Shown here one piece after another: positions 8,760-17,224 of a DNA stretch of 49,357 nucleotides. The notes below the pieces were generated by a model. That model was not told the origin of the DNA. It made no database searches and saw only the letters and a list, made by a program, of their open reading frames with translations. Each line of letters opens with the position of its first letter. Within the stretch, counting starts at the first letter, position 1. The stretch covers positions 1 through 49,357 of the forward strand of contig CAZCAC010000063.1 in NCBI GenBank assembly GCA_964496575.1, in the 5' to 3' direction. The translations under genes were made by a program, and so were the position numbers. This DNA comes from CAZCAC01 sp964496575 (lineage in GTDB: Bacteria; Planctomycetota; UBA1135; GCA-002686595).

Positions 8760-9914
8760 ATGCCGATGCTCCGGGAAGCCGCGCTGAAGACGAACGCCTG
8801 GGCCTGCTACGACTGTGGCAAGTGCTCCGCCAGCTGCCCGATAACGCGGGCCGGCGGCGACTACAGTCCGCGCCGACACGTCCTGGCCACGAATCTCGGC
8901 CATCAGGACGAGATCGTCTCCAGCAAGGACCTCTACATGTGCCTGACGTGCAGTCAGTGCGACCAGCGCTGTCCCTCCGAGGTGGCGTACACCGAGCTGG
9001 TGCGCGACCTCCGCGGAATCGCCCACGGCACCGGCGTCGAGCCGGAGTGCCCGCACGGCGGTGGGCTGCAGTCGGTGATGCGCATGATGGCTCAGGGAAA
9101 GACCACCCAGAATCGGATGGAGTGGCTCGACGACGAGCTGAAGACCCAGCCGAAGACTGGCGAGGTCTTCTTCTGGACCGGCTGCTCGATGTACTACGAC
9201 GCCTTCTTCGGCGAGCTCGAGCTGGACGCTCTGGCGGGAACGCGGGCGGTGGTGAAGGTCCTCAATCACCTGGGGATCGAGCCGGTCGTCTCGCCCGAGG
9301 AGCGTTGCTGCGGCCACGATCTCCTGTGGAACGGCGATCGGGCGAGCTTCGAGGCGCTGGCGAAACACAACGTCGCGCTGGTCGAGGCGAGCGGTGCGGA
9401 GACGCTGGTCGTCTCCTGCGCCGAGTGCCTGCGCACCTGGAAGATCGACTACGAGCCGTTCTTCGAGGGTGATCCCCCGCACATCGTGCACTTCAGTGAA
9501 TACGTCGCTCCCCGGCTCGAGACGATCGAGCTGGAGGGCAACGGAGGAGTCCTGACGACCTTCCAGGATCCTTGCCGCCTGGGTCGTCACCTGGACACCT
9601 ACGCCCCGCCTCGGAAGGTGCTCGAAGCGCTGCCCGGGGTGGAGCTGAATGACATGAAACGATCGGGGGCCAAGGCGCTCTGCTGCGCCGGCGGGACCTG
9701 GTCGGGCTGCGACCGGACGAGCAAGGCGATCCAGGTCGACCGCCTCCGCGAAGCCCGTGCGACGGGTGCGGAGGTGATGGTTACGAGTTGCCCGAAGTGT
9801 CAGATCCACTTTCGCTGTGCGATGAAGGATCCCAAGCTCGAGGGCGAGATAGCGATCGACATGAAGGACCTGGCCGAGCTGGTGAGTGACGCTCTTCCCC
9901 AGAACGGCCGGTAG
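8760..9914 (+). CDS. HdrC-HdrB fusion (HdrD/BamD-like) oxidoreductase subunit
   Basis: Iron-sulfur protein of 384 residues. The N-terminal HdrC-like part has two 4Fe-4S motifs (CYDCGKCSASCP and CLTCSQCDQRCP). The C-terminal part has two complete CCG domains: GCSMYYD, ERCCGHD, CAECLRTW and then DPCRLGRH, LCCAGG, CPKCQIHF. In heterodisulfide reductases such motifs hold the non-cubane clusters that split disulfides; in BamD they occur in benzoyl-CoA reductase. The start at 8760 is preferred because GGAGGG at 8745-8750 is nine bases upstream; an ATG at 8751 touches that site and is less likely. It overlaps neither hdrA gene; a 32-base gap precedes the next hdrA. Substrate unknown. Confidence 0.88.
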   Translation: MPMLREAALKTNAWACYDCGKCSASCPITRAGGDYSPRRHVLATNLGHQDEIVSSKDLYMCLTCSQCDQRCPSEVAYTELVRDLRGIAHGTGVEPECPHGGGLQSVMRMMAQGKTTQNRMEWLDDELKTQPKTGEVFFWTGCSMYYDAFFGELELDALAGTRAVVKVLNHLGIEPVVSPEERCCGHDLLWNGDRASFEALAKHNVALVEASGAETLVVSCAECLRTWKIDYEPFFEGDPPHIVHFSEYVAPRLETIELEGNGGVLTTFQDPCRLGRHLDTYAPPRKVLEALPGVELNDMKRSGAKALCCAGGTWSGCDRTSKAIQVDRLREARATGAEVMVTSCPKCQIHFRCAMKDPKLEGEIAIDMKDLAELVSDALPQNGR

Positions 9915-9946
9915 GTAACGACGAACGCAACACAACGGAGAAATCG

Positions 9947-12427
9947 ATGGTTGAGCAATCCAACGGCAACGAAGTGCGCATGGGCGTCTTCGTTTGCGAT
10001 TGCGGCCTGAACATCGCCGGCGCAGTCGACTGCGGGGCGGTGACCGAGTTCGCGAGCAAGCTCCCGGATGTCGTCTGTGCGGTCCGCAACAAGTACACCT
10101 GTGCGGACCCGGGGCAGAACGAGATCAAGGACGCGATCGCCCAGCACAAGCTGAATCGCGTCGTGGTCGCCTCCTGCACCCCGCGCCAGCACGAACCGAC
10201 ATTCCGCGCCTGCGTGCACGAGGCGGGCCTCAACCCCTACCTCATGGAGATGGCCAATCTCCGCGAGCACTGCTCCTGGGTACACCCCGGCGATCTCGAG
10301 GGGGCGACCAACAAGGCGAAAGACCTGGTCGCCAGCGCGGTGGCCCGGGCTCGCTTCCTGGAGCCGCAGGAGGAGCTCAGCGTTCCAGTCGCCCAGCGCG
10401 CGCTGGTCATCGGGGGTGGCGTCACGGGGATCGAAGCAGCGATCGAGCTCGCGGACGCCGGACACAAGGTCACTTTGGTCGAGAAGGAGGCGTCCATCGG
10501 TGGGATCATGGCCGAGCTAGACAAGACCTACCCAACGATGGACTGCTCAATATGAATCCTCGGCCCTAAGGCCATCGATGCCGGTCGGCATCCCAATATC
10601 GAGCTCCTCACCTTCAGCGAAGTCGAGGCGGTTTCCGGCTACATCGGAAACTTCACCGTCAGCATTCGCAAGAAGGCGCGCTACGTCGACCACACGCTCT
10701 GCAACGCGTGCGGCGAGTGCGAAAAGGTCTGTCCGGTGGTCAAGCCGGACGACTACCAGGCGGGCTTCTCCTCCCGTCGAGCGATTCACATCCCCTTCCC
10801 TCAGGCGGTGCCCTGCTCCTACATCCTCCACATGGAGGATTGCCTCGGGAACAACCCGATCGCCTGCGGCAAGTGCGCCGACGTCTGCGAGAAGCAGGCG
10901 ATCAATTACGACGACGAGGACGAGATCGTCGTCCGCGAGGTCGGCGCCGTCATCGTGGCCATCGGGCTGGACGTCTACGACCCCACCGAGATGGACGAGT
11001 ACGGCTATCGCTCGTACGAGAACGTCATCACCTCGATGGAGTTCGAGCGTCTGATCTGCGCCGGCGGCCCGACCGCCGGACACTTCGTACGGCCGAGCGA
11101 CATGCAGCGGCCCAAGCGCATCGGCTTCGTCCAGTGCGTCGGCTCCCGGAACCCGAAGATCGGGCGGCCGTACTGCTCCAACATCTGCTGCATGAACACG
11201 GTCAAGGACACCTTGCTCCTGGCCGACCACTACCCGGACACCGAAAACGTCGTCTTCTACCAGGACATCCGCGCGTTCGGGAAGTCCTTCGAGGACATGT
11301 TCCAGCGCTCCAAGGAGACCGGCACGCGCTACGTGCGCGGGCTGCCCGGCGACATCGAGGGGGACCCCGAGACGGGAAATCTCATCGTGACCGTCGAGAA
11401 CACGACCTCCGGCAAGCTCGAGCGTCACGAGCTGGACATGGTGGTCCTGTCGGTCGGCGTCCAGCCGCCCAAGGACCTGGCCAAGATCAGCTCGCTCCTG
11501 ACCCTGTCGAAGACCTCCGACGGCTTCTTCATGGAGTCACACCCCAAGCTGAAGCCGGTCGACGCCCCCACCCGCGGGGTCTACTTCGCCGGCTTCTGCG
11601 AGTCGCCCAAGGACATCAAGGACTCGGTCTGCCAGGCCGGGGCTGCGGCCTCCCGCTCGGGAGCGCTGCTGAACGCCGGCAAGGTCACCATCGAGGCGAT
11701 CACCAGCAAGGTCGACGCCGAGATCTGCAAGGAGTGCGGAATCTGCGTCTCCGTCTGCCCCTACGGCGCGATCCAGGGCGAGAAGGGCGTGGTCCCGACG
11801 ATCATCGAGGCGGCGTGCTCGGGCTGCGGCAACTGCGGCGCGGCGTGCCTGTTCGGCGCGATCACGATGCGCCACTTCACCGATGAGCAGCTGATCAGCC
11901 AGGTCCAGGCGATTCTGGCCGAGAACCCGCAGGACAAGGTGTTCGGCTTCGCCTGCAACTGGTGCTCGTACGCGGGCGGCGACATGGCCGGCATCTCGCG
12001 GATCCAGTACCCCTCCACCAACCGGGTCATCCGCACGATGTGCTCCGCCCGGGTCTCGGAGGAGATGGTGATCGAGGCCTTCCGCTGCGGAGCCCCGGTC
12101 GTCCTGGTCTCGGGCTGCCACTACGCCGACTGCCACTACATCAACGCGAACCGACAGACTTACGAGCGGGTGAACCGTCTCTGGAACAAGCTGGAGAAGA
12201 ACGGCATCCGTCCCGAGCGGCTGCAGCTGGAGTGGATCAGCGCGGCGGAGGGTCAGAAGTTCGCCAAGGTGATGAAGCAGATGGAGGAGCTGCGCCAGAC
12301 GGTCACCATGGAGGAGATCGAGCACGCGCGGGAAGTCCTGAAGCCCAAGAAGAAGAAGAAGAAAAAGGCCAAGAAGAAGGCCACCGCCGAAACCGAGGAG
12401 GCCCCGGTGCCCACACCGGGTTCCTAA
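9947..12427 (+). CDS. hdrA: HdrA-MvhD fusion, selenoprotein (UGA-encoded Sec203)
   Basis: Predicted FAD/iron-sulfur protein of 826 residues. Order: HdrA N-terminal domain (FVCDCGLNIAGAVDC, about 15-29), FAD loop VIGGGVTGIEAA (154-165), then YPTMDCSI-U-ILGPK, where residue 203 is TGA at 10553-10555. An inserted ferredoxin part (CNACGECEKVCP, about 252) and two 4Fe-4S motifs (about 594 and 624) follow, then an MvhD domain (ACNWCSYAGGD, about 669; MCSAR; SGCHYADCHY). The C-terminus is a striking Lys-rich tail. HdrA is the flavin subunit that bifurcates electrons in HdrABC-MvhADG; here the MvhD module is fused on. The ribosome site CGGAGAAA is well placed. The unbroken homology across the TGA and a SECIS-like hairpin identical to that of the first hdrA argue against a pseudogene. 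Confidence 0.9.
10551..10593 (+). promoter_or_regulatory. SECIS-like element for Sec203 of HdrA-MvhD
   Basis: TGA at 10553-10555 is followed by a six-base-pair hairpin GATGCC (10577-10582), loop GGTC (10583-10586), GGCATC (10587-10592). It has the same position relative to UGA as the first element (5358-5400) and 41 of 43 bases in common, including codons rare in this GC-rich sequence such as ATA, CCT and CAT. That conservation at silent positions fits an RNA constraint. Confidence 0.87.
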
Positions 12428-12454
12428 CGGCGCCATCTTGGAGGAAATTACATC

Positions 12455-12616
12455 ATGGCCCTGAGCACCCTGGAGAAGTTCCGCTGCATGTGGTGCGGAC
12501 ACGAGTACGAGCTGCAGGTGGAGCCGAATGAGGACAAGGAGCGCTCCTGTCCGAAGTGCCGCTCCAACAGCATCCGACACCTGAAGAAGAAGAAGGCGGC
12601 CAAGAAGAAGGAATGA
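12455..12616 (+). CDS. 53-residue zinc-ribbon protein with Lys-rich tail
   Basis: Short protein inside the hdr cluster. It has a strong ribosome site (GGAGGAAAT at 12440-12448) and overlaps the next gene by four bases (ATGA). Two Cys pairs, CMWC and CPKC, with an intervening HEYEL and a charged loop, form a rubredoxin- or FmdB-like zinc ribbon. The C-terminus is KKKKAAKKKE, similar in character to the Lys-rich end of the adjacent HdrA-MvhD protein. Function unknown. Its placement between hdrA and hdrC suggests an accessory or assembly subunit, or an additional metal site, of the Hdr complex. It is short, but codon use, start context and position support it as real. Confidence 0.8.
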   Translation: MALSTLEKFRCMWCGHEYELQVEPNEDKERSCPKCRSNSIRHLKKKKAAKKKE

Positions 12617-13125
12617 GCATCATGCCCTCAAAGGCCGACGAACCCATCCGCATCGACTTCAAGTTCCGGCGCGAGCTGGCGGAGAAGGTCGAGGGCGACC
12701 TGGCTAGCTTCTGCTACCAGTGCGGCGCCTGTGTCGGGGACTGTCCGTCGACGACTTACGGCAGCGGGTTCAACCCTCGCGACATCATGCTGAAGGTCCT
12801 CTACGGGCTGGGGGACGAGCTCCTCGGCGAGGACTCGATCCTGTGGCAGTGCACGAACTGCTACACCTGTCACGAGCGCTGCCCGCAGGAGGTGAAGCCG
12901 GTCGAGGTGATCATCTCGCTGAAGAACATGCTGGCCGACCGGGGGATCTTCCCCGGAAACGTCAGCAGCGTGATCAAGACCTTCGAGGAGACGGGGCGGA
13001 CGGTCAAGGTGAGTGCCGCGGTCGAGCGGATGCGCGAGAAATACGGTCTGCCACCGCTCGCCCCGGTGCCGATCGACGAGGTCCAGGCCCTGCTCCAGGA
13101 CGCCGAACCGGAAGGAGAAGCCTGA
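12613..13125 (+). CDS. hdrC: Heterodisulfide reductase subunit C-like ferredoxin
   Basis: HdrC-like protein of about 170 residues with two 4Fe-4S motifs, CYQCGACVGDCP and CTNCYTCHERCP, and the family segment SSVIKTFEETGRTVKVS. HdrC carries electrons from HdrA to the catalytic HdrB. The start is either ATG 12613 (overlapping the zinc-ribbon stop) or ATG 12622; the AAGGA before them is better spaced for 12622. The frame is open further upstream, but that part only shadows the zinc-ribbon gene. The stop overlaps the hdrB start (TGATG). Confidence 0.9.
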   Translation: MSIMPSKADEPIRIDFKFRRELAEKVEGDLASFCYQCGACVGDCPSTTYGSGFNPRDIMLKVLYGLGDELLGEDSILWQCTNCYTCHERCPQEVKPVEVIISLKNMLADRGIFPGNVSSVIKTFEETGRTVKVSAAVERMREKYGLPPLAPVPIDEVQALLQDAEPEGEA

Positions 13126-14027
13126 TGGCGATGAAGCGTTTCGGATTCTTCCCGGGCTGCCTGATCCCGGCGCGCTACCCCGCGATGGAGCACGCCATCC
13201 GGCAGACCCTGCCGAAGATCGGCATCGAGATCGTCGACCTGGAGGGCGCCTCCTGCTGTCCCGATCCGATCTACTTCAAGTCCAAGGACAAGCTCTCCTG
13301 GCTGTCGGTCGCCGCGCGCAATCTGGCTCTGGCCGAGGAGCAGGGGATCGACCTCTTCACCAACTGTTCTGGGTGTACGGCGACCCTGTCCGAGACCTAC
13401 CACCTCCTCGAGGATCTCGAGCTGCGCGCGAAGGTGAACAAGCGCCTGGCTCGGATCGGCAAGGAGTACAAGGGGACGGTCCGGGTCCGTCACATCGTCG
13501 CCTTGGTCCGCGACGCGATCGGCATCGATGAGGTGGCGAAGAGCGTGGTGCGCCCGCTGGAGGGCCTGAAGGTCGCGATCCACTACGGCTGTCACCTCTT
13601 GAAGCCCAGCCGCATCATGAAGGTCGACGACCCGAACAACCCCACCGTGATGGAGGACCTGGTGCGCGCGCTCGGTGCCGAGCCGGTGCGTCACCGCAAC
13701 TGGCACCTCTGCTGCGGCAAGGCCTGCCAGGGCGGCGAGGTCCACTCCGAGATGATGCACGACCTGCTCGGCACGGTGCAGGCGGAAGCTGCGCAGATCC
13801 TCTGCATGATCTGCCCGACTTGCTTCGGCCAGTTCGACCACGGGCAGTACAAGATCGCCCAGCAGTACGAGGAGACCTTCGACACCCCGCCGATCTACTA
13901 CTTCCAGCTGCTCGCCTTCGCGCAAGGCATGGCCTACGACGACCTCGGGGTCGGCCGCCAGCGCTTCAAGCCGGAGTGCCTGCGCGAGTTCGAGACGGAG
14001 ACGAGCGACTCGGCGGTGGGCGGCTGA
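13125..14027 (+). CDS. hdrB: Heterodisulfide reductase subunit B-like protein
   Basis: HdrB-like protein of 300 residues with two CCG domains: PGCLIPARYP, ASCCPDP, NCSGCTATL, then HYGCHLLKPS, HLCCGKACQGG, CPTCFGQFD. All cysteines expected for two non-cubane 4Fe-4S clusters are kept, so it looks catalytically competent for disulfide-type chemistry. The start ATG lies in TGATG with the hdrC stop, after the ribosome site GAAGGAGAAG. It is the last gene of the kor-hdr block. The natural substrate is unknown; CoM-S-S-CoB is not expected outside methanogens and a few alkane oxidisers. Confidence 0.9.
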   Translation: MAMKRFGFFPGCLIPARYPAMEHAIRQTLPKIGIEIVDLEGASCCPDPIYFKSKDKLSWLSVAARNLALAEEQGIDLFTNCSGCTATLSETYHLLEDLELRAKVNKRLARIGKEYKGTVRVRHIVALVRDAIGIDEVAKSVVRPLEGLKVAIHYGCHLLKPSRIMKVDDPNNPTVMEDLVRALGAEPVRHRNWHLCCGKACQGGEVHSEMMHDLLGTVQAEAAQILCMICPTCFGQFDHGQYKIAQQYEETFDTPPIYYFQLLAFAQGMAYDDLGVGRQRFKPECLREFETETSDSAVGG

Positions 14028-14066
14028 GCGAATACGACCAGAACGAAGCGGAGAACTCCCACTCTC

Positions 14067-14102
14067 CCCGGGCCGGTCGCGGGTGACCGCGGCCGGCCCG
14101 GG
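14067..14102. terminator. Strong hairpin between kor-hdr block and the convergent lipoprotein gene
   Basis: A 16-base-pair stem (one G-T pair) with a GTGA loop: 14067-14082 pairs with 14087-14102. It lies 40 bases after the hdrB stop and just before the 3' end of the convergent gene. There is no T run on either side, so it is terminator-like by position and strength rather than a classic intrinsic terminator. Confidence 0.6.
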
Positions 14103-14137
14103 CCATTCTCGGCGGACCTGTGGACGCCGACCTGCGC

Positions 14138-15631
14138 CTACGGCGGAACGCCAAGCCAGACCAGGGAGTTGGTCTTTCCGGCGTCGAAGAAATAGAGGTG
14201 CAGAGTCCCGTCCTCCTTGTACGCGTAGCAGAGGTGGGCGTCGCCGTAGGACGGGCCGAGCTCGAAGGTCGCAACCGTAGGAGGAAGCACCCCGATCGTG
14301 TGCAAGGTGCCGGTGGGATCGGCGGGGTCCACCGCGGAGATCGTCGCGGGGATGTCCGCCAGCCAGAAGAGCCGCTCCGTCTCCGGGGCGCGGTCCAGAA
14401 GGATCTCGCTCGCGAGCTGCCGCCCCAGCCAGCGACCACCCGGGTGCTCCGTCTTCCCCGATCCATCGGCGTTGACCGTGAAGGTGCTCCTGCTGTCCGA
14501 GCTTGTCGTTCCGAGCTCGTAGAAGACCGTGTCTCCATGAACCGGTGATTTGCCGAAGGGGAAGGTGATCACGGCCATCTTGCCACCGTCGAGCTCTACA
14601 GGATCGCTCCCGTCGAGCTCGATACCGTTCATGGTCAGGCCCAGAGGTCCACCGACGACCCAGACACTCTTGTAGACCAGGCGGGTCTCCAGCACGAACA
14701 TCGTGTGGAAGGACTGGAACGACCACGAAGCGATGCTGGCCACCGGGCCGTCCTGATCCGTCCGGTAGATATCCCAGTTGAAGATGTCCGGACCCTGGAC
14801 CTGGAAGAAGAGCGTGCCACCCACACTCCGGGGGCACCGCAGGTTGTCGTGGGGCCCGAGCGTGTGACCGATGTCCACCAGCGCCCCCGTGGCCACGTCG
14901 AAGCTCATCAGCTGCTCGTCCACGAGCAGGAAGACGTCACAGGTATCGCCGAGCTTCCGGGCCTCGTCCGCCAGGGTGAGGAACTGGGTCTTCTGGTCGC
15001 GATCGACCCGGATCAGGCCGCCGTCATCCAGGGCCAGCCAACCCAAGAAGGCGCCCGTGGCGGGATCCATCAGGCTGGCGACGGGCGTGCCGGGGAACGG
15101 GGCGGGAAGCGTCGGCGTTCCGTCTCGCTCCGCGACGACCTCGTACGCATTGTCGACGCGAACGAGGTAGGTTCGCTCGCCGTCCCCGACCGAGTAGTCC
15201 TCCTCGACCGTCACCTCCTCCACCGCTGCGGAGAAGGTCGCCAGTTCCACCGGCTCCGGAGGCTGGACCACGCCGCCCAGGCGTTCGATCTCGAGATCCA
15301 CGGTGTAGAGGCGATCGCCCTTCGCGTAGACCAGGAGCTCGTTGCCGGGATCCAGGAGGCTCTGGCTCTCGGGATTGAACTCGCCACCCACGGCGTAGTC
15401 GAAGATGACGACGCTGTCGGTCCCGAAGCTGTAGAGCTGCTTCGGATCGAGCGGATCGACTGCCAGCAGGCCGCCGGAGACGACCAGGAAGTACTTGCCG
15501 TGGTTGGAGCCCGAGCTGGCACCCCCCGAATCCCCTCCAAAGAAGCCTCCCGAGCAGGAAGCCGCGCAGAGCAGGGCACCGAGCACGGCGAGGGAGTGAC
15601 GGGACCGAATCGAGCGGCGAGTGATGCTCAT
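14138..15631 (-). CDS. Hypothetical lipoprotein
   Basis: Protein of 497 residues of unknown function. The start at 15631 is chosen because GGAG lies seven bases upstream and an Arg-rich signal peptide begins there. The lipobox LLCAASC near residues 20-26, followed by a Gly/Ser linker, predicts a lipid-anchored envelope protein. The remainder has recurring short stretches such as LLAVDPLDPKQLYSFG, LYTVDLEIERLGG and TISAVDPADPTGTLHTIG, suggesting a beta-propeller-like fold that compares or displays values, but no family is recognised with certainty. It is transcribed convergently to the hdr block. Confidence 0.78.
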   Translation of the reverse strand: MSITRRSIRSRHSLAVLGALLCAASCSGGFFGGDSGGASSGSNHGKYFLVVSGGLLAVDPLDPKQLYSFGTDSVVIFDYAVGGEFNPESQSLLDPGNELLVYAKGDRLYTVDLEIERLGGVVQPPEPVELATFSAAVEEVTVEEDYSVGDGERTYLVRVDNAYEVVAERDGTPTLPAPFPGTPVASLMDPATGAFLGWLALDDGGLIRVDRDQKTQFLTLADEARKLGDTCDVFLLVDEQLMSFDVATGALVDIGHTLGPHDNLRCPRSVGGTLFFQVQGPDIFNWDIYRTDQDGPVASIASWSFQSFHTMFVLETRLVYKSVWVVGGPLGLTMNGIELDGSDPVELDGGKMAVITFPFGKSPVHGDTVFYELGTTSSDSRSTFTVNADGSGKTEHPGGRWLGRQLASEILLDRAPETERLFWLADIPATISAVDPADPTGTLHTIGVLPPTVATFELGPSYGDAHLCYAYKEDGTLHLYFFDAGKTNSLVWLGVPP

Positions 15632-16044
15632 GGGAATCTCCGGCGTCGGCGTCGGGGGGCAAGTCACGACGAATCGTCGACCATCCCCGGCGCCCCGTCG
15701 TCCCCAGCAATTCTCTTACCAGGCTATCCGATCCCAGGCGGTCGAGTGCGCCCCGGGGCGGAGTGCGCCATCGTCGTCGCACGGCGCGGCCTTCCCGGGT
15801 CGCTGCGCCCCGTACGCCGCTTCCGGACCGTGCGGCTCCCGCTCACTTCAGGAGCACAAGCGACCCGGAGAGCCAGCCGGTTGCCTCGCAGTCGACCCTG
15901 CTCGCGGGACCGGTCGCGTGAGCCGGGGAATCGGGAGGAACGCCGTGACGTCGGAGATGCGTTCCGGATGCAGGTGAGAGCCACGAAAAGGGACTCCTCG
16001 GCCCCTTCCGATCAACTCCACGGCAACCCCGAAAGGAGCAAGCC
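15632..16044. other. Divergent intergenic region, no gene seen
   Basis: About 410 bases between the starts of two divergent genes. I see no conserved protein, no RNA gene and no clear sigma-70 box. Only the ribosome site GAAAGGAGCAAG for the FG-GAP gene is recognisable near 16031-16042. Both promoters must lie here. Confidence 0.5.
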
Positions 16045-16983
16045 ATGAAACGCCTCCAACGACTCTCCCTCTTCCTGACCCTGCTTCCCCTCACCTCCTC
16101 TCTCACCTCTGCCCAGGGGCTCGTCTACGAGCTCGGCCTGGAGGCCACCAACGGGGACGACCTCGGCCGTAGCGTGGCGGACGCCGGCGACGTGGACCTC
16201 GACGGGATTCCCGACTTGATCGTGGGCGCCCCCTTCGACGACGCGGCCGGGACGGACTCGGGCAGCGCCTTCGTCTACTCCGGGCGCACCGGTGCGCTGC
16301 TCTGGACCCGCACCGGCGCATCCACCGGGGACGCCTTCGGCTGGACCGTCGACGGAGTCGGGGACATCGACGGGGATGGCGCCAGCGACGTCATCGTCGG
16401 TGCGCCGCTCTTCGACGGCTCGGGCCTCGTGAACATCGGCAGGGTCTACCTGCTCTCCGGAATCGACGGAACGGAGATCGCGGGCCACTCGCTGTTCCAG
16501 GAGGGCGGGCAGTTCGGCACCGTCGTCCGCGGTCTGGGCGACATCGACTGGGATGGGATCGGCGACTACGCCGTGGGGTCCCCCTACATCGACTACGCTC
16601 CCATCATCTACGACTGCGGGAGATTCGACGTCTACTCGGGTTCGACCCAGACGCGCATCTTCTACAAGAACACGAACGATCCCGGCGCCAAGCTGGGGTA
16701 CTCCCTGGGTGTGATCCGGCCGACCTCGAACCCGGCCACCAGCCGCATCCTGGTCGGCGCCCCCGGCGCCGATGGGATGGGAACCGACCTGGGCAACGTG
16801 CAGATCTACGACGGCTACGGAAACCTCCTCGGGGTCCTGTGGGGCCCGTCCAACCAATCCTGGTTCGGGGCCACCGTTGCGGGGATCGGGGATGCGACCG
16901 GCGATGGAGTCTACGACTTCGTCATCGGTGCTCCCTTCGCAGTCGGGCTCACCGACGCGGTCGCTTTCGACGTCGTGCCCTGA
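16045..16983 (+). CDS. FG-GAP repeat secreted protein
   Basis: Secreted protein of 312 residues. A signal peptide ending near SLTSAQG is followed by four to five integrin-type FG-GAP repeats, seen as DVDLDGIPDLIVGAPFDD, DIDGDGASDVIVGAP, DIDWDGIGDYAVGSP and DATGDGVYDFVIGAP, each with a DxDxDG calcium loop. Such repeats build seven-bladed beta-propellers; this copy is short and may be an incomplete propeller or may assemble with others. Related families are frequent in Planctomycetota and Myxococcota. Strong ribosome site GAAAGGAG before ATG 16045. The ligand is unknown. Confidence 0.88.
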   Translation: MKRLQRLSLFLTLLPLTSSLTSAQGLVYELGLEATNGDDLGRSVADAGDVDLDGIPDLIVGAPFDDAAGTDSGSAFVYSGRTGALLWTRTGASTGDAFGWTVDGVGDIDGDGASDVIVGAPLFDGSGLVNIGRVYLLSGIDGTEIAGHSLFQEGGQFGTVVRGLGDIDWDGIGDYAVGSPYIDYAPIIYDCGRFDVYSGSTQTRIFYKNTNDPGAKLGYSLGVIRPTSNPATSRILVGAPGADGMGTDLGNVQIYDGYGNLLGVLWGPSNQSWFGATVAGIGDATGDGVYDFVIGAPFAVGLTDAVAFDVVP

Positions 16984-17044
16984 CCGGGAGACGTCGCGAC
17001 ACGGCTTCGGCCATGCCCCCGATGCGGGACCTCCCGCCGCTCGC

Positions 17045-17076
17045 CTCCGGCCCGGTGATCCGTCACCGGGCCGGAG
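17045..17076 (+). terminator. Hairpin terminator-like element after the FG-GAP gene
   Basis: A perfect 14-base-pair stem CTCCGGCCCGGTGA / TCACCGGGCCGGAG with loop TCCG, about 60 bases after the FG-GAP stop codon. No T run follows, so it is terminator-like by structure and position. Confidence 0.6.
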
Positions 17077-17224
17077 GGCATCGAAGCTCTCGAGAATCGT
17101 GGTCCGAACAGCCTGCAGTCACCTTGGATTGCGGGCGCCTGCCCGCTCCAGGTCCCCACGGAATCCAAGATGGAACAAGGTTTGTCTACCCGGTTACGTG
17201 TCCCCGGTAGGACCGAGGAGGAGC

